NCBI GenBank assembly: GCA_965214295.1
Contig: OZ243944.1
Location: 2,976,001 to 3,040,000, forward strand
Source: JAJDUF01 sp965214295
Lineage (GTDB): Bacteria > Chloroflexota > UBA11872 > UBA12225 > JAJDUF01
Direction: 5' to 3'
Length of the DNA: 64,000 nucleotides
A program made the translations under genes and the position numbers. Shown here in pieces: positions 15,999 through 24,972 of this stretch (position 1 is the first letter of the stretch; each line of letters starts with the position of its first letter). The notes under the pieces are model-generated. The model was not told where the DNA came from and made no database searches. It saw only the letters and a program-made list of their open reading frames with translations.

Positions 15999-17415
15999 AG
16001 CCCCACAATACACCCAGCCCGACCTCTTTGCCGACTTCAACGGCCTGCCGGAGGACGCCGACAGCACCGAGTTCTACCAGCACGAGGGCAACTGGTCCAA
16101 TCGCCTGATCCTCGGCGATAGCCTCCAAGTCATGGCCTCGCTCGCCGAGCGCGAGGGCCTGCGCGGCCAGGTGCAATGCATCTATCTCGACCCGCCCTAT
16201 GGCATCAAGTTCAACTCCAACTTCCAGTGGTCCACCACCAGCCGCGACGTCCGCGACGGCAACGCCGCCCACATCACCCGCGAGCCGGAGCAGGTCAAAG
16301 CCTTCCGCGACACCTGGCGCGACGGCATCCACTCCTACCTCTCCTACCTCCGCGACCGCCTCACCGTCGCCCGCGACCTGCTCGCCGAATCCGGCTCCAT
16401 CTTCGTGCAGATCGGCGATGAGAATGTCCATCGCGTCCGCGCACTGATGGACGAGGTGTTTGGGGACGAGAATTTTGTTTCACAAATCACATTCTCAAAG
16501 ACTAGCTCTGCTACGGCAGAAAATATCGCAACAGTCAACGATTTTATTCTCTGGTATGCACGGAATAAAGGCAGTGTCAAATTCAGGAAACTCTTTGTGG
16601 GAAAGGAATACCCTCTGAATGATCCAAAAACCAAATATAGCCAAGTTGAGTTAGCAGATTGCCGGAGGCTGCCAATATCACCGGAACAGAAGTCAGGACT
16701 ATCAAAGCTCCCAGACGGATCAAGAATCTTTCGGTTAAGTGGGATCGACAGCCAAACCGGAACGGAAAATACGCGGTTTCCAATCACATTCGAAGGACAG
16801 ATATTCAATCCGAGCGGCGCTCGTGGTTGGTCTTCTTCACAAGAAGGAATGAAACGAGTTATGTATGCAGGAAGGATGAAACGCAGCCAAAGGATTATCA
16901 ACTATGTTCGATTCTTTGATGATAATACACATCAATAAGCTCACAACGTATGGATGGATATCGGAGGCTCCGTTCAGAGCCGGGCTGATCCAAAGGTGTA
17001 CGTTGTACAGACCGGGACTGCACCGGTTCAACGCTGCATCCTGATGACCACCGACCCCGGCGACCTGGTGCTCGATCCCACCTGCGGCTCCGGCACCACC
17101 GCCTACGTCGCCGAGCAATGGGGCCGGCGCTGGATCACCATAGACACCAGCCGCGTCGCGCTCGCCCTGGCCCGCGCCCGCATCATGGGCGCCCGCTATC
17201 CCTACTACCTCCTGGCCGACAGCAAAGCCGGCCAAGCGCAGGAAGCCAAGCTATCGCGCCGCCTGCCGTCGGAAGAGCCGACCTACGGCGATATTCGGCA
17301 AGGCTTTGTCTATCAGCGCGTCCCGCACATCACCCTCCGCGCCATCGCCAACAACGCCGAGATCGACGTGATCTGGGAGCAATACGAACGCCAGCTCGCC
17401 CCCCTGCGGCGCCAG

Positions 17416-17574
17416 TTGTCAGTGGTGAGTGGAGCGTGGAGTGTGCAGAGCGAGGCCGGCCCTCCACCCGTCACTGCGGCGGAAGCCGCAGTCCAGGCCC
17501 CTACGGCTGGCACGACAGCGCCCGATTCCGACGACACTCAGCACGCTCCACTCTCCCCTAACCACTCTTCACTC
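17416..17574 (+). repeat. In-frame palindromic insertion 2 in mod
   Basis: The left arm GTGAGTGGAGCGTGGAGTG is matched in inverted orientation by the right arm around 17533-17574 (CACGCTCCACTCTCC and AACCACTCTTCACTC). A REP-like core lies between them (about 17469-17500). The frame of mod stays open throughout. Confidence 0.65.
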
Positions 17575-17997
17575 GCGGAATGGGACATTCCGCGCCAGCG
17601 TCCCGACGACTGGCCGGCCGAGACGGAGCCGCTGCTGGCCGAGTTCTGGAAGACGCGCATTGCGCGGCAAAAGGAGATAGACGCCTCTATCGCCGCCAAA
17701 GCCGACTACGAATACCTCTACGACAAGCCCTACGAGGACAAGCAGACCGTCCGCGTCGCCGGCCCCTTCACGGTCGAGAGCATCTCGCCGCACCGCACGC
17801 TGGCCGTAGACGAGGACGGCGAGTTCATCGAGGGCATCACGGAGGAGCAGAGCGGCTACGGCAGCGCGCGCGACTTTGCCCAAGTCATCCTCGACAACCT
17901 CCGCACCGCCGGCGTCCAGCAAGCGCACAAGGAAGACCGCATCGAGTTCACCTCCCTCACTCCCTGGCCGGGCAAGCTGGTCTGTGGCGAGGGAATA

Positions 17998-18127
17998 GTG
18001 AAGAGCGGGGGCGGCGGCGGTCCGTCATTGCGGCGCAGGCCGCAATCCACCTCCCCGGCTCTGGACTCCGGCTTGCGCCGCTGTGACGATGATGCGGCCC
18101 CCTCACTCTCCACTAACCACTCTTCAC
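17998..18127 (+). repeat. In-frame palindromic insertion 3 in mod
   Basis: The outer arms GTGAAGAG (17998-18005) and CTCTTCAC (18120-18127) enclose a REP hairpin (GTCATTGCGGC with GCCGCAATCC, 18024-18049) and a partial second one near 18066-18085. It is translated in frame between LVCGEG and the conserved FIGPEFGTVSRPDL block. Confidence 0.7.
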
Positions 18128-18400
18128 ATGATGAACGCCGCGCTGCGGTATTCATCGGCCCGGAGTTCGGCACCGTCTCCCGTCCCGATCTGGTAGAGGC
18201 CGCCCGCGAGGCGGCGGAAGCCGGGTTCGACCTGCTCATCGCCTGCGCCTTCAACTACGATGCCCACGCGACCGAGTTCGAGCGGCTGGGCCGCATCCCG
18301 GTGCTCAAGGCCCGCATGAACGCCGACCTCCACATGGCCAACGACCTGAAGAACACCGGCCAAGGCAACCTGTTCGTGGTATTCGGAGAACCGGATATTA

Positions 18401-18871
18401 CAGTAGCCAGTGAAGAGTGGTTAGTGGCGAGTGAAGGGAAGCGAGTTGCGCCCTATGACATCTTTAAGCTCGTATCGGGAGTTGATAGTCTGGCAGAAGT
18501 CAATGGACTTGACGGTGAGGATTTACGAGATTACGCGGCGCTTTCCTGCCGAAGAGAGGTATGGGATTACCTCACAGCTACGGCGAGCCGCGTCCTCGGT
18601 GCCGGCGAACATCGCGGAGGGACAGGCCAGACGCACGACGGGGGAGTTTCTGCAGTCGCTTGGCATTGCGCGGGGATCGCTGGCAGAGCTGGAAACCTTT
18701 CTGACCTTATGCGAAAGGCTGGCACTGATACCGCACGAGACTTCCGCGCGCTTGTCGAACGACTGCGCCGAGATCAACAAAATGCTCAACGGTCTCATCA
18801 AGGCACTCACCACTCGTCGCTAACCACTCTCCACACTCCACTCATCACTCGCCACTGGCTACAGGCTACTG
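18401..18871 (+). mobile_element. IVS-like inserted element with inverted ends and a four-helix-bundle gene
   Basis: The unit begins CAGTAGCC and ends GGCTACTG, its reverse complement. Longer imperfect inverted arms (AGTGAAGAGTGGTTAGTGG on the left; the complement of CCACTCTCCAC and CTAACCACT on the right) bracket an internal gene at 18455-18823. The length of 471 bp is 157 codons, and the surrounding mod frame remains open across it. Conserved Mod sequence resumes on both sides (VVFGEPDI before, VHGVDVFHPNTG after). No target-site duplication or transposase is visible. The design, complementary ends around a four-helix-bundle gene, is that of intervening sequences in bacterial 23S rRNA genes. 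Confidence 0.65.
18455..18823 (+). CDS. Four-helix-bundle protein (23S rRNA intervening-sequence protein family)
   Basis: A 122-residue all-helical protein in the +1 frame relative to mod. It shows the family pattern: SYRELIVWQKSMDLTVRIY near the start, FPAEERYGITSQLRRAA, SVPANIAEGQARRTTGEF, then LAELETFLTLCERL. This family is known from intervening sequences of 23S rRNA genes and is related to Avd accessory proteins of diversity-generating retroelements; it forms pentamers that bind nucleic acid. The ATG at 18455 is preferred over a GTG at 18431. It lies between the inverted arms of the inserted element and ends inside the right arm. Confidence 0.85.
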   Translation: MTSLSSYRELIVWQKSMDLTVRIYEITRRFPAEERYGITSQLRRAASSVPANIAEGQARRTTGEFLQSLGIARGSLAELETFLTLCERLALIPHETSARLSNDCAEINKMLNGLIKALTTRR

Positions 18872-19188
18872 TCCACGGAGTAGACGTGTTCCATCCCAAC
18901 ACCGGGGAAGTGCGGAGCGACGGCCCGGACGGGATCGCCTGCTGGTTCATAGACACCGACTACAACGAGGAGAGCTTTTTCGTCCGCCACGCCTACTTCC
19001 TCGGCGCCAGCGATCCGTACAAGTCGTTGAAGACCACGCTCAAGGGGGAGATCAACGCCGAGGCCTGGGAAACGCTAAAGAGCGACACGTCGCGGCCCTT
19101 CTCCCGGCCGGAATCGGGGCGCATCGCCGTCAAGGTCATCAACCACCTCGGCGACGAAGTAATGAAGGTATTCAGAGTAGCCAGGTGA

Positions 19189-19287
19189 GTGGCCAGTCGC
19201 CAGTAGTCAGTGGCCAGGCCACGGGTCACAGGCCACAGGCGACTGGCCACTGATCACTGGCCACTGACCCCTAGCCGGAGGCCACCC
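19189..19287 (+). repeat. Degenerate AGTGGCCAGT repeat cluster between mod and res
   Basis: Repeated variants of GTGGCCAGTCGCCAGT and its complement (ACTGGCCACTGATCACT) fill the gap. They can fold on themselves. A GGAGG at 19277-19281 follows, serving the res start. Confidence 0.65.
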
Positions 19288-22200
19288 ATGGAAGATCGGT
19301 TCTTCACCCAGCCCATCCTCAACTCACCCTACAGCTACCCGGCCCAGCATTGGGCACTTGACGACGAGGGCCAGCCTACGCAGCGCATCATCGAGCGGCG
19401 GCGCAGTGCCGAGTTCATCACCCCCATCCCCAAGCCCCGGCGTCGCCGGGCAGCGACTAGCCAGCAACCGCTGATCTTCGACGAGGGGCATGGGCTATCC
19501 ACCGAGGACCAGCAGTATGCCGCCACGGCGGAGTTTGTGAACGAGATTCGCCAGCAGATTGACCGGTGGCGCAGCTTGCCCAACCCGCGTGACTGGCGCG
19601 TCACGCCCGAAACCGCGCGGCTACTCCAGCACTGGCGGCACCACGAGTTCAGCGACATCCGCCCCTTCTTCTGCCAGATCGAGGCCGTCGAGACCCTGAT
19701 CTGGCTGACGGAGGTGGCGCCCACGTTGGGCCGGGCGGGAAGGCGTTTTTCGGAGCACCTCGCCAACGCCAACCGGGACGCCAACCCGGAGTTGCTGCGT
19801 CTGGCGCTGAAGATGGCCACCGGCGCGGGCAAGACCACCGTCATGGCCATGATTATCGCCTGGCAAACCATCAACGCCTTCCGCCATCCCCACAGCAACC
19901 GGTTTACCCACGGCTTCCTGATCGTGACCCCCGGCATCACCATCAAGGACCGCCTGCGCGTGCTGCAACCCAACGACCCGGACAGCTACTTCAAGAGCCG
20001 GGAGCTGGTGCCCAACAACATGCGCGGCGACCTGGAGCGCGCCAAAATCGTCATTACCAACTACCACGCTTTTCTCCCGCGCGAGCGACTGGAGCTTTCC
20101 AGGGGCGGCCGGGCGTTGCTGCAAGGCCGGGGAGCCGCGCTGGATACGCAGGAAACCGAGGGCCAGATGATTCAGCGAGTCATGCCGGAGCTGATGGGCC
20201 TAAAGAACATCCTGGCGTTGAACGACGAGGGGCACCACTGCTACCGCCAGAAGCCCGGTGAGAGCGAAGAACGCCGGCTGACGCGCGAAGAAGGCCAAGA
20301 AGCCAAGCAGAATGAGGCAGCTGCCCGCGTCTGGATATCCGGGCTGGAGGTCGTCAAGCGCAAGCTAGGCCTCCGGCAAGTCATCGACCTGTCGGCTACA
20401 CCCTTCTTCCTGCGCGGCTCCGGCTATGCCGAGGGCACCCTGTTCCCCTGGACGGTGAGCGACTTCTCCCTGATGGACGCCATCGAGTGCGGCATCGTCA
20501 AGCTGCCCCGGGTACCCGTCGCCGACAACATCCCCGGCAGCGACATGCCCACCTACCGCAACCTATGGGAGCACATCCGCACCAGGATGCCAAAGGCCGG
20601 CCGCGGCAAAGCGCAGAATCTCGATCCGCTCGCAATCCCCTCGCAGCTTGAATCGGCCTTGGAGGCCCTCTACGGCCACTACGAGCAGACCTTTCGGCAA
20701 TGGGAAGCGGCGCGGATTCCCGTACCGCCCTGCTTCATCATCGTCTGCAACAACACTGCCACATCCAAGCTGGTGTACGAATACGTCTCCGGGTTCCACC
20801 GGGAGCAAGGGGACGGCTCGACGACCTTCCGAAACGGGCGCCTGAAGCTATTCCGCAACTTCGACGATTCCGGCAACCGACTGCCGCGGCCCCGCACGCT
20901 GTTGATTGACAGCGCGCAGCTCGAGTCCGGCGACGCGCTGGACCGCCGCTTCCGGACCATGGCCGCCGACCAGATCGAGCGCTTTCGTCGGGAGATCAGG
21001 GTCCGCACTGGTGACATTCGCCGCGCCGAGAACATCAGTGATCAGGACCTACTCCGCGAGGTGACGAACACCGTCGGCAAGCAGGACCGCCTCGGAGAGC
21101 AGATCCGCTGCGTCGTGTCAGTCTCCATGCTCACCGAGGGCTGGGACGCCAACACCGTCACCCATATTCTCGGCGTGCGCGCCTTTGGCACCCAGTTGCT
21201 GTGCGAGCAGGTCATCGGCCGCGCGCTACGCCGCCGCTCCTATGACCTCAACGACGCCGACCTGTTCGATGTCGAGTACGCCGACGTGCTCGGCATCCCG
21301 TTCGACTTCACGGCCAAGCCCGTCGTGGTCGCGCCGCAGCCGCCGGTGCGGACCACCCAAGTCCGGGCGGTAAGCCCCGAGCGCGATCACCTCGAAATCC
21401 GCTTCCCGCGCGTCTCCGGGTATCGCGTGGACCCGCCCAAAGATGAGCTTGACGCGCAGTTCACCGCCGACTCCGTCCTGGAGCTGACGCCGGAGCTGGT
21501 TGGTGCGACCAGAACCAGGAACGAGGGCATCATCGGTGCAGGGGTTAACCTCAACCTCATTGACCGGGGTGACGTCCGCCGCGCCAAACTGCTGTATCAC
21601 CTCACCCAGCGCCTCCTTGAAACCAAATTTCGCGCTCCTAACGAGATGCTGGGGCTGCACCTCTTCGGCAAGCTGAAGGGCATCATCGGGCAGTGGATCG
21701 ACAATTGCCTCGTCTGCAAGGACGGAACCTATCAGGCGCAACTCATGTACCGGGAGTTGGCAGACATGGCCGGCGAGCGCGTCGCGGCCGCCGTCACTCG
21801 CCGCCATGCCGGCGAGTACCCGGTCATGGCCCTGCTCGATCCCTTCAACCCGACCGGCTCCACCAGACACGTGAGCTTCAGCACCGCCAAGACGGACCTC
21901 TGGAAGACCGATTCCCGCCGCTGCCACATCAACTGGGTTGTCCTGGATGGTGGCTGGGAGCCACAGTTCTGTCCCATCGTCGAGGCGCACCCGCGGGTGC
22001 AAGCCTACGTGAAGAACCACAACCTGGGACTGGAGGTCCCGTATCGCTACGGCTCCCGCGCCCGCACCTACCGGCCCGACTTCATCGTCCTGGTAGACGA
22101 CGGTCGTGGCGACGATGACCTCCTACATCTCGTCGTCGAGATCAAGGGCTACCGGGGTGAAGACGCCAAGGTGAAGAAAGAGACGATGGAAACCTACTGG

Positions 22201-22323
22201 ATTCCCGGGGTGAACGACCTCAGAGAGTACGGGCGCTGGTCGTTCGCCGAGTTCACCGACGTGTTCGAGATCAAGCAGGAGTTCGACACTCTGATCCGGC
22301 AGCAATTGGCGAGTGGCGGCTGA
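19288..22323 (+). CDS. res: Type III-like restriction endonuclease (Res), DEAD-like helicase with C-terminal nuclease
   Basis: A 1011-residue protein. It has an SF2 helicase core with motif I MATGAGKTTVM (about 175), a motif II variant NDEGHH, motif III SATPFF, and motifs V/VI as TEGWDANTVTHILG and EQVIGRALRR. At the C terminus RPDFIV and LVVEIKGYRG form a PD-(D/E)xK nuclease site (Asp, Glu and Lys present). This is the Res partner of the adjacent Mod; I recall close relatives annotated as BPTD_3080-family restriction endonucleases. The start ATG has GGAGG 6 nt upstream. The nuclease looks intact while mod carries a stop. That would be harmful if Res cuts unmodified DNA alone, but type III Res normally needs Mod for target recognition. 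Confidence 0.88.
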   Translation: MEDRFFTQPILNSPYSYPAQHWALDDEGQPTQRIIERRRSAEFITPIPKPRRRRAATSQQPLIFDEGHGLSTEDQQYAATAEFVNEIRQQIDRWRSLPNPRDWRVTPETARLLQHWRHHEFSDIRPFFCQIEAVETLIWLTEVAPTLGRAGRRFSEHLANANRDANPELLRLALKMATGAGKTTVMAMIIAWQTINAFRHPHSNRFTHGFLIVTPGITIKDRLRVLQPNDPDSYFKSRELVPNNMRGDLERAKIVITNYHAFLPRERLELSRGGRALLQGRGAALDTQETEGQMIQRVMPELMGLKNILALNDEGHHCYRQKPGESEERRLTREEGQEAKQNEAAARVWISGLEVVKRKLGLRQVIDLSATPFFLRGSGYAEGTLFPWTVSDFSLMDAIECGIVKLPRVPVADNIPGSDMPTYRNLWEHIRTRMPKAGRGKAQNLDPLAIPSQLESALEALYGHYEQTFRQWEAARIPVPPCFIIVCNNTATSKLVYEYVSGFHREQGDGSTTFRNGRLKLFRNFDDSGNRLPRPRTLLIDSAQLESGDALDRRFRTMAADQIERFRREIRVRTGDIRRAENISDQDLLREVTNTVGKQDRLGEQIRCVVSVSMLTEGWDANTVTHILGVRAFGTQLLCEQVIGRALRRRSYDLNDADLFDVEYADVLGIPFDFTAKPVVVAPQPPVRTTQVRAVSPERDHLEIRFPRVSGYRVDPPKDELDAQFTADSVLELTPELVGATRTRNEGIIGAGVNLNLIDRGDVRRAKLLYHLTQRLLETKFRAPNEMLGLHLFGKLKGIIGQWIDNCLVCKDGTYQAQLMYRELADMAGERVAAAVTRRHAGEYPVMALLDPFNPTGSTRHVSFSTAKTDLWKTDSRRCHINWVVLDGGWEPQFCPIVEAHPRVQAYVKNHNLGLEVPYRYGSRARTYRPDFIVLVDDGRGDDDLLHLVVEIKGYRGEDAKVKKETMETYWIPGVNDLREYGRWSFAEFTDVFEIKQEFDTLIRQQLASGG

Positions 22324-22326
22324 CCA

Positions 22327-22977
22327 CTAGCCCCCCGCCGGTCGTTTCACCGTCACGCGGATGATCCGCACGCAGTAATGGCCGTCGTGGCCGTTACCGA
22401 GCGCAATGTCGCGCTGGCCGATCTCCAGTTGGCTCCAGCCCATCACGGTGACTTTGCGACAGGCCGGCAAATGGAACGCGGCGCTGCTGAGGCCCGCTTC
22501 CCGCCAATCCTCCGTCACGCCCCGCCCCCACGGCAGGCCGTTGACGTGCTCACCCCAGAGGTTGGTGGCCTTCATCTTCACGCCGGTCCGCGGATACTTC
22601 CACTCCAGCGGCTCGGCGTGGATGAGCACCGTGCCGGGCGGTGAGCACGCGCTCCCGATGACCGTGACGCCGATGATCGGCGCCTCTTCCACGAACGTGA
22701 TCGCTCCGAACGGCGGCACGTCAATCTCCACCCCGTCGGGGTTATACTCGGCCCCGCCCTCCTTCTTCCGAGCTTCCCGCCCCAGCTCGACGTAGAAGTT
22801 CGGGTAGTTGAAGGGCGCCTCGTACTCGCGGTGCTCGACTGCATACACCTCCACCGTCTGCGGTATGCCGGCGTGCGCCAACTGTGGAACCCCCAGCTCA
22901 TCGTCTGCAATCTTGCCGGGCTGCCGGTCCGGACGGACCGCGACGGCACGGGCGATAGGCGAGGCTGTCGCTGTCAT
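22327..22977 (-). CDS. Conserved-looking protein of unknown function
   Basis: A 216-residue soluble protein with no signal peptide. Composition and alternation suggest mainly beta structure (VEVYAVEHREYEAP, FGAITFVEEAPIIGVTVIG, HYCVRIIRVTVKR). No family or catalytic motif was recognised. The ATG has GGAGGAGG seven nt upstream, and codon use matches neighbouring genes, so it is a real gene. It converges on res with 3 bp between the stops. Confidence 0.7.
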   Translation of the reverse strand: MTATASPIARAVAVRPDRQPGKIADDELGVPQLAHAGIPQTVEVYAVEHREYEAPFNYPNFYVELGREARKKEGGAEYNPDGVEIDVPPFGAITFVEEAPIIGVTVIGSACSPPGTVLIHAEPLEWKYPRTGVKMKATNLWGEHVNGLPWGRGVTEDWREAGLSSAAFHLPACRKVTVMGWSQLEIGQRDIALGNGHDGHYCVRIIRVTVKRPAGG

Positions 22978-23189
22978 TGGTCAATCCTCCTCCACACTAT
23001 GCGGGCACTCCCGTCCGCCGCTTGGCCGCACGCGATGAATCAGCGCGGCCGCGTGTACCTCTCGGTGGCACCGAGGATGCCATACCGAATCGTAGCCTGG
23101 CCGCCAGGAGGTGTCACACCCTTGTCCGAGAGGCGTGCTGTGACGTATCATCAGTAGGTAACAAACAGCGTGGGGGACGAGGAGGTAGG

Positions 23190-23474
23190 ATGGGTTTTCT
23201 CCCGAGCGGACCGGAAGTCTGGGTCATTCTGATCATCATCTTGATCGTCTTCGGAGCCGGCAAACTGCCGGAGATCGGCGGCGCTCTCGGCAAGGGGATC
23301 CGCGAGTTCCGGTCCTCGCAGCAGGAAGCCGGTGAAGACGACGAAGACGACGAAGACAACGACGAAATGGAGGCAATGCCCGCCACGGCAAAGAGTGCAG
23401 AGCAGCCGGAAGCCGCCCCGGCGCAGCCAGCGACCGCGTCCGAGACGGCCACTGCCGAGAAGAAGACCGCTTGA
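23190..23474 (+). CDS. tatA: Sec-independent translocase subunit TatA/E (copy 1)
   Basis: A 94-residue TatA. It has a membrane helix (about 8-24, WVILIIILIVFGAGKLPE), the FGxxKLPE hinge, an amphipathic helix (GGALGKGIREFRSS) and a highly acidic then Ala/Glu-rich tail. It forms the pore component for folded proteins with twin-arginine signals. GGAGG lies 4 nt before the ATG. It is followed by a second copy whose leader and first 35 or so codons are almost identical. tatC is not in the window. Confidence 0.92.
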   Translation: MGFLPSGPEVWVILIIILIVFGAGKLPEIGGALGKGIREFRSSQQEAGEDDEDDEDNDEMEAMPATAKSAEQPEAAPAQPATASETATAEKKTA

Positions 23475-23552
23475 AGCACACGTCAACCCGTCATATGGTA
23501 GCGACCCGCTCGCACTCACGCGCGGCGGCGCAGTACCAATTAAGGAGGTAGG

Positions 23553-23840
23553 ATGGGCTTTCTCCCGAGCGGACCGGAAGTCTGGGTCATTCTGGTCATC
23601 ATCTTGATCGTCTTTGGGGCCGGCAAACTGCCGCAGGTCGGCGGTGCGCTCGGCAAGGGGATCCGCGAGTTCAGAATTTCCCAGAAGCAGGCCATGGAAG
23701 AGGACGAGGACGGCGAAGGCGAAGTTGAGGAGCCACCCGCGGCCGCCGAGAAGCAGCCGGCCGCGACCGGCACCGCTGAAGCCAGCACCACCAAGACGCC
23801 GGTGAGTGCAGCCAAGCCTCCCGCGAAAGAAGCCCCGTAG
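23553..23840 (+). CDS. tatA: Sec-independent translocase subunit TatA/E (copy 2)
   Basis: A 95-residue TatA paralog in tandem with the first. The membrane helix and hinge differ by a few substitutions (for example KLPQVGGALGKG instead of KLPEIGGALGKG), and even the upstream GGAGGTAGG ribosome site is shared. The cytoplasmic tails have diverged. Recent tandem duplication is likely. One copy may act as TatA and one as TatE or TatB. Confidence 0.92.
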   Translation: MGFLPSGPEVWVILVIILIVFGAGKLPQVGGALGKGIREFRISQKQAMEEDEDGEGEVEEPPAAAEKQPAATGTAEASTTKTPVSAAKPPAKEAP

Positions 23841-23934
23841 CCGGTGCCGGCCGGCAGTTCAGAGCTACCGTCCCCACGCGGCAGCATTCCCTTGCCGGCC
23901 GCAAGTGCCGCTGCGCCTATCGGCTGCTCTCCGA

Positions 23935-24411
23935 TCAGTCTTCGAGGACCCAGCGGTCTACCTCGCGGGTGTAGGCACATAGCTCTGCGGGATTGAACCA
24001 CAGCGCGATCTCGGCAGCGGCGGTCTCCGGGGCGTCGGAGGCGTGCATCAGATTACGCAGCCCGTGGAGCGCGAAGTCACCCCGGATCGTCCCTGCCGCG
24101 GCCTCCCACGGGCGGGTGCTCCCCACCATGGCCCGCACGACCTGGATCGCCTCCGGCCCCTCCAGCACGGCCGCGACGACCGGCGCAGAGGTCAGATGCT
24201 CCACCAGACCGGCAAAGAAAAACTTGCCCTCGTGCTCCGCGTAGTGCCGCTCGGCCAGTGATCGCTCCACGGCCACCATCTTGAGGCCGACTATCTTGAG
24301 GCCCCGGCGCTCGAACCGGCCTAGAAGTGCTCCGACCAACGCCCGCTGCACTCCGTCCGGCTTGACCAGTATCAGCGTGCGCTCGCGGGTTGGTGCTACT
24401 GCTGTCGCCAT
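23935..24411 (-). CDS. ndk: Nucleoside-diphosphate kinase
   Basis: A 158-residue NDK that equilibrates nucleoside di- and triphosphates. It shows TLILVKPDGVQRALVG at the N terminus, RPWEAAAGTIRGDF, and the active-site His123 in NLMHASD. Length and motifs are those of a complete enzyme. The ATG at 24411 has GGAGG 8 nt upstream; a longer frame to 24489 lacks support. Confidence 0.95.
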   Translation of the reverse strand: MATAVAPTRERTLILVKPDGVQRALVGALLGRFERRGLKIVGLKMVAVERSLAERHYAEHEGKFFFAGLVEHLTSAPVVAAVLEGPEAIQVVRAMVGSTRPWEAAAGTIRGDFALHGLRNLMHASDAPETAAAEIALWFNPAELCAYTREVDRWVLED

Positions 24412-24553
24412 GGTGCTGTCCTCCCTCACGGGTGCGTGTTGACGCTCAGGGAAGGAAATATACCGTCTCCCGGCACAGCGGGGGGCCACAAGGAGGCCGG
24501 CCCTCCACTTCCCCCCTCCCTCGCAGCCGGGGCCGGCCGGAAGAGACGAGGAC

Positions 24554-24907
24554 TCACTCGGTCGCAGCTTCCACCGCCCGAGGCTGCGTGAGCTGCTCCC
24601 AAGCTCGACGTACCTCTAGCCGCAGCAATCCCAAGCCCGCCGCGCGACGGGCGCGCACGATCATCGTCAGGTCTTGACCGCCGGCCGCCACCAACAACGT
24701 ACCGTCGCCCCCCTCCACGATGATCTGCTGCACCGCCCCGATGGCCAAGTGCTCGCCCGCCTGCCGAATGGCGTCAGCCAGCGCGCCGGCCATGGCGCCC
24801 TGTAGCTCGCCCGCCGCGCCACTCGGCTGCGCGACCTGCACTGCACCCGCCCCGTCGATGAGCCAGACGTCGGTGATCTCCGGCACCCGGCCCAGCCGCG
24901 CCAGCAC
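24554..24907 (-). CDS. Roadblock/LC7-domain protein
   Basis: A protein of about 117 residues with the Roadblock/LC7 pattern: an N-terminal helix, VWLIDGAGAVQVAQ, a long helix (GAMAGALADAIRQAG), QQIIVEGGDGTLLVAAGG and a final helix. Bacterial members are GTPase-regulating or dimerisation modules (MglB type). The only plausible start codon is a GTG (24907); no ATG is available and the frame remains open upstream. It lies just downstream of, and is probably co-transcribed with, the TPR gene. Confidence 0.7.
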   Translation of the reverse strand: MLARLGRVPEITDVWLIDGAGAVQVAQPSGAAGELQGAMAGALADAIRQAGEHLAIGAVQQIIVEGGDGTLLVAAGGQDLTMIVRARRAAGLGLLRLEVRRAWEQLTQPRAVEAATE

Positions 24908-24972
24908 CTCGTCTACGTCCGCCTTACGCCAGGCGCCGCTCTTGCTCGGAATACGCGCCTCCCACGTGTTAC

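Larger units (their letters stand above)
15628..19188 (+). pseudogene. mod: Type III-like DNA methyltransferase (Mod), interrupted by an in-frame TAA
   Basis: One frame runs from the ATG at 15628 to the stop at 19188 except for a TAA at 16936-16938. Before it lie motif IV DPPYGIKFNSNFQW and an AT-rich recognition region. After it come VWMDIGGSVQSRADPK and motif I DPTCGSGTTA, the order of beta-class N6-adenine Mod subunits. The frame is unbroken and the spacing around the TAA is normal, so this looks like a point nonsense mutation. The upstream product would lack the AdoMet motif I. The gene also carries four in-frame repeat-derived insertions (about 15921-15998, 17416-17574, 17998-18127 and 18401-18871), all in its non-catalytic parts. 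It could still work if the stop is suppressed, is a sequence error, or if the two fragments associate. Confidence 0.8.

Noticed and set aside
16936..16938. Recoding of TAA in mod
   Set aside because: TAA is not known to be recoded in bacteria with a normal code. Other genes in the window use TAA as a genuine stop.
18401..18871. Transposon or group II intron in mod
   Set aside because: No transposase, reverse transcriptase or domain V-like RNA is visible. The only gene is the four-helix-bundle protein, so an IVS-like element fits better.
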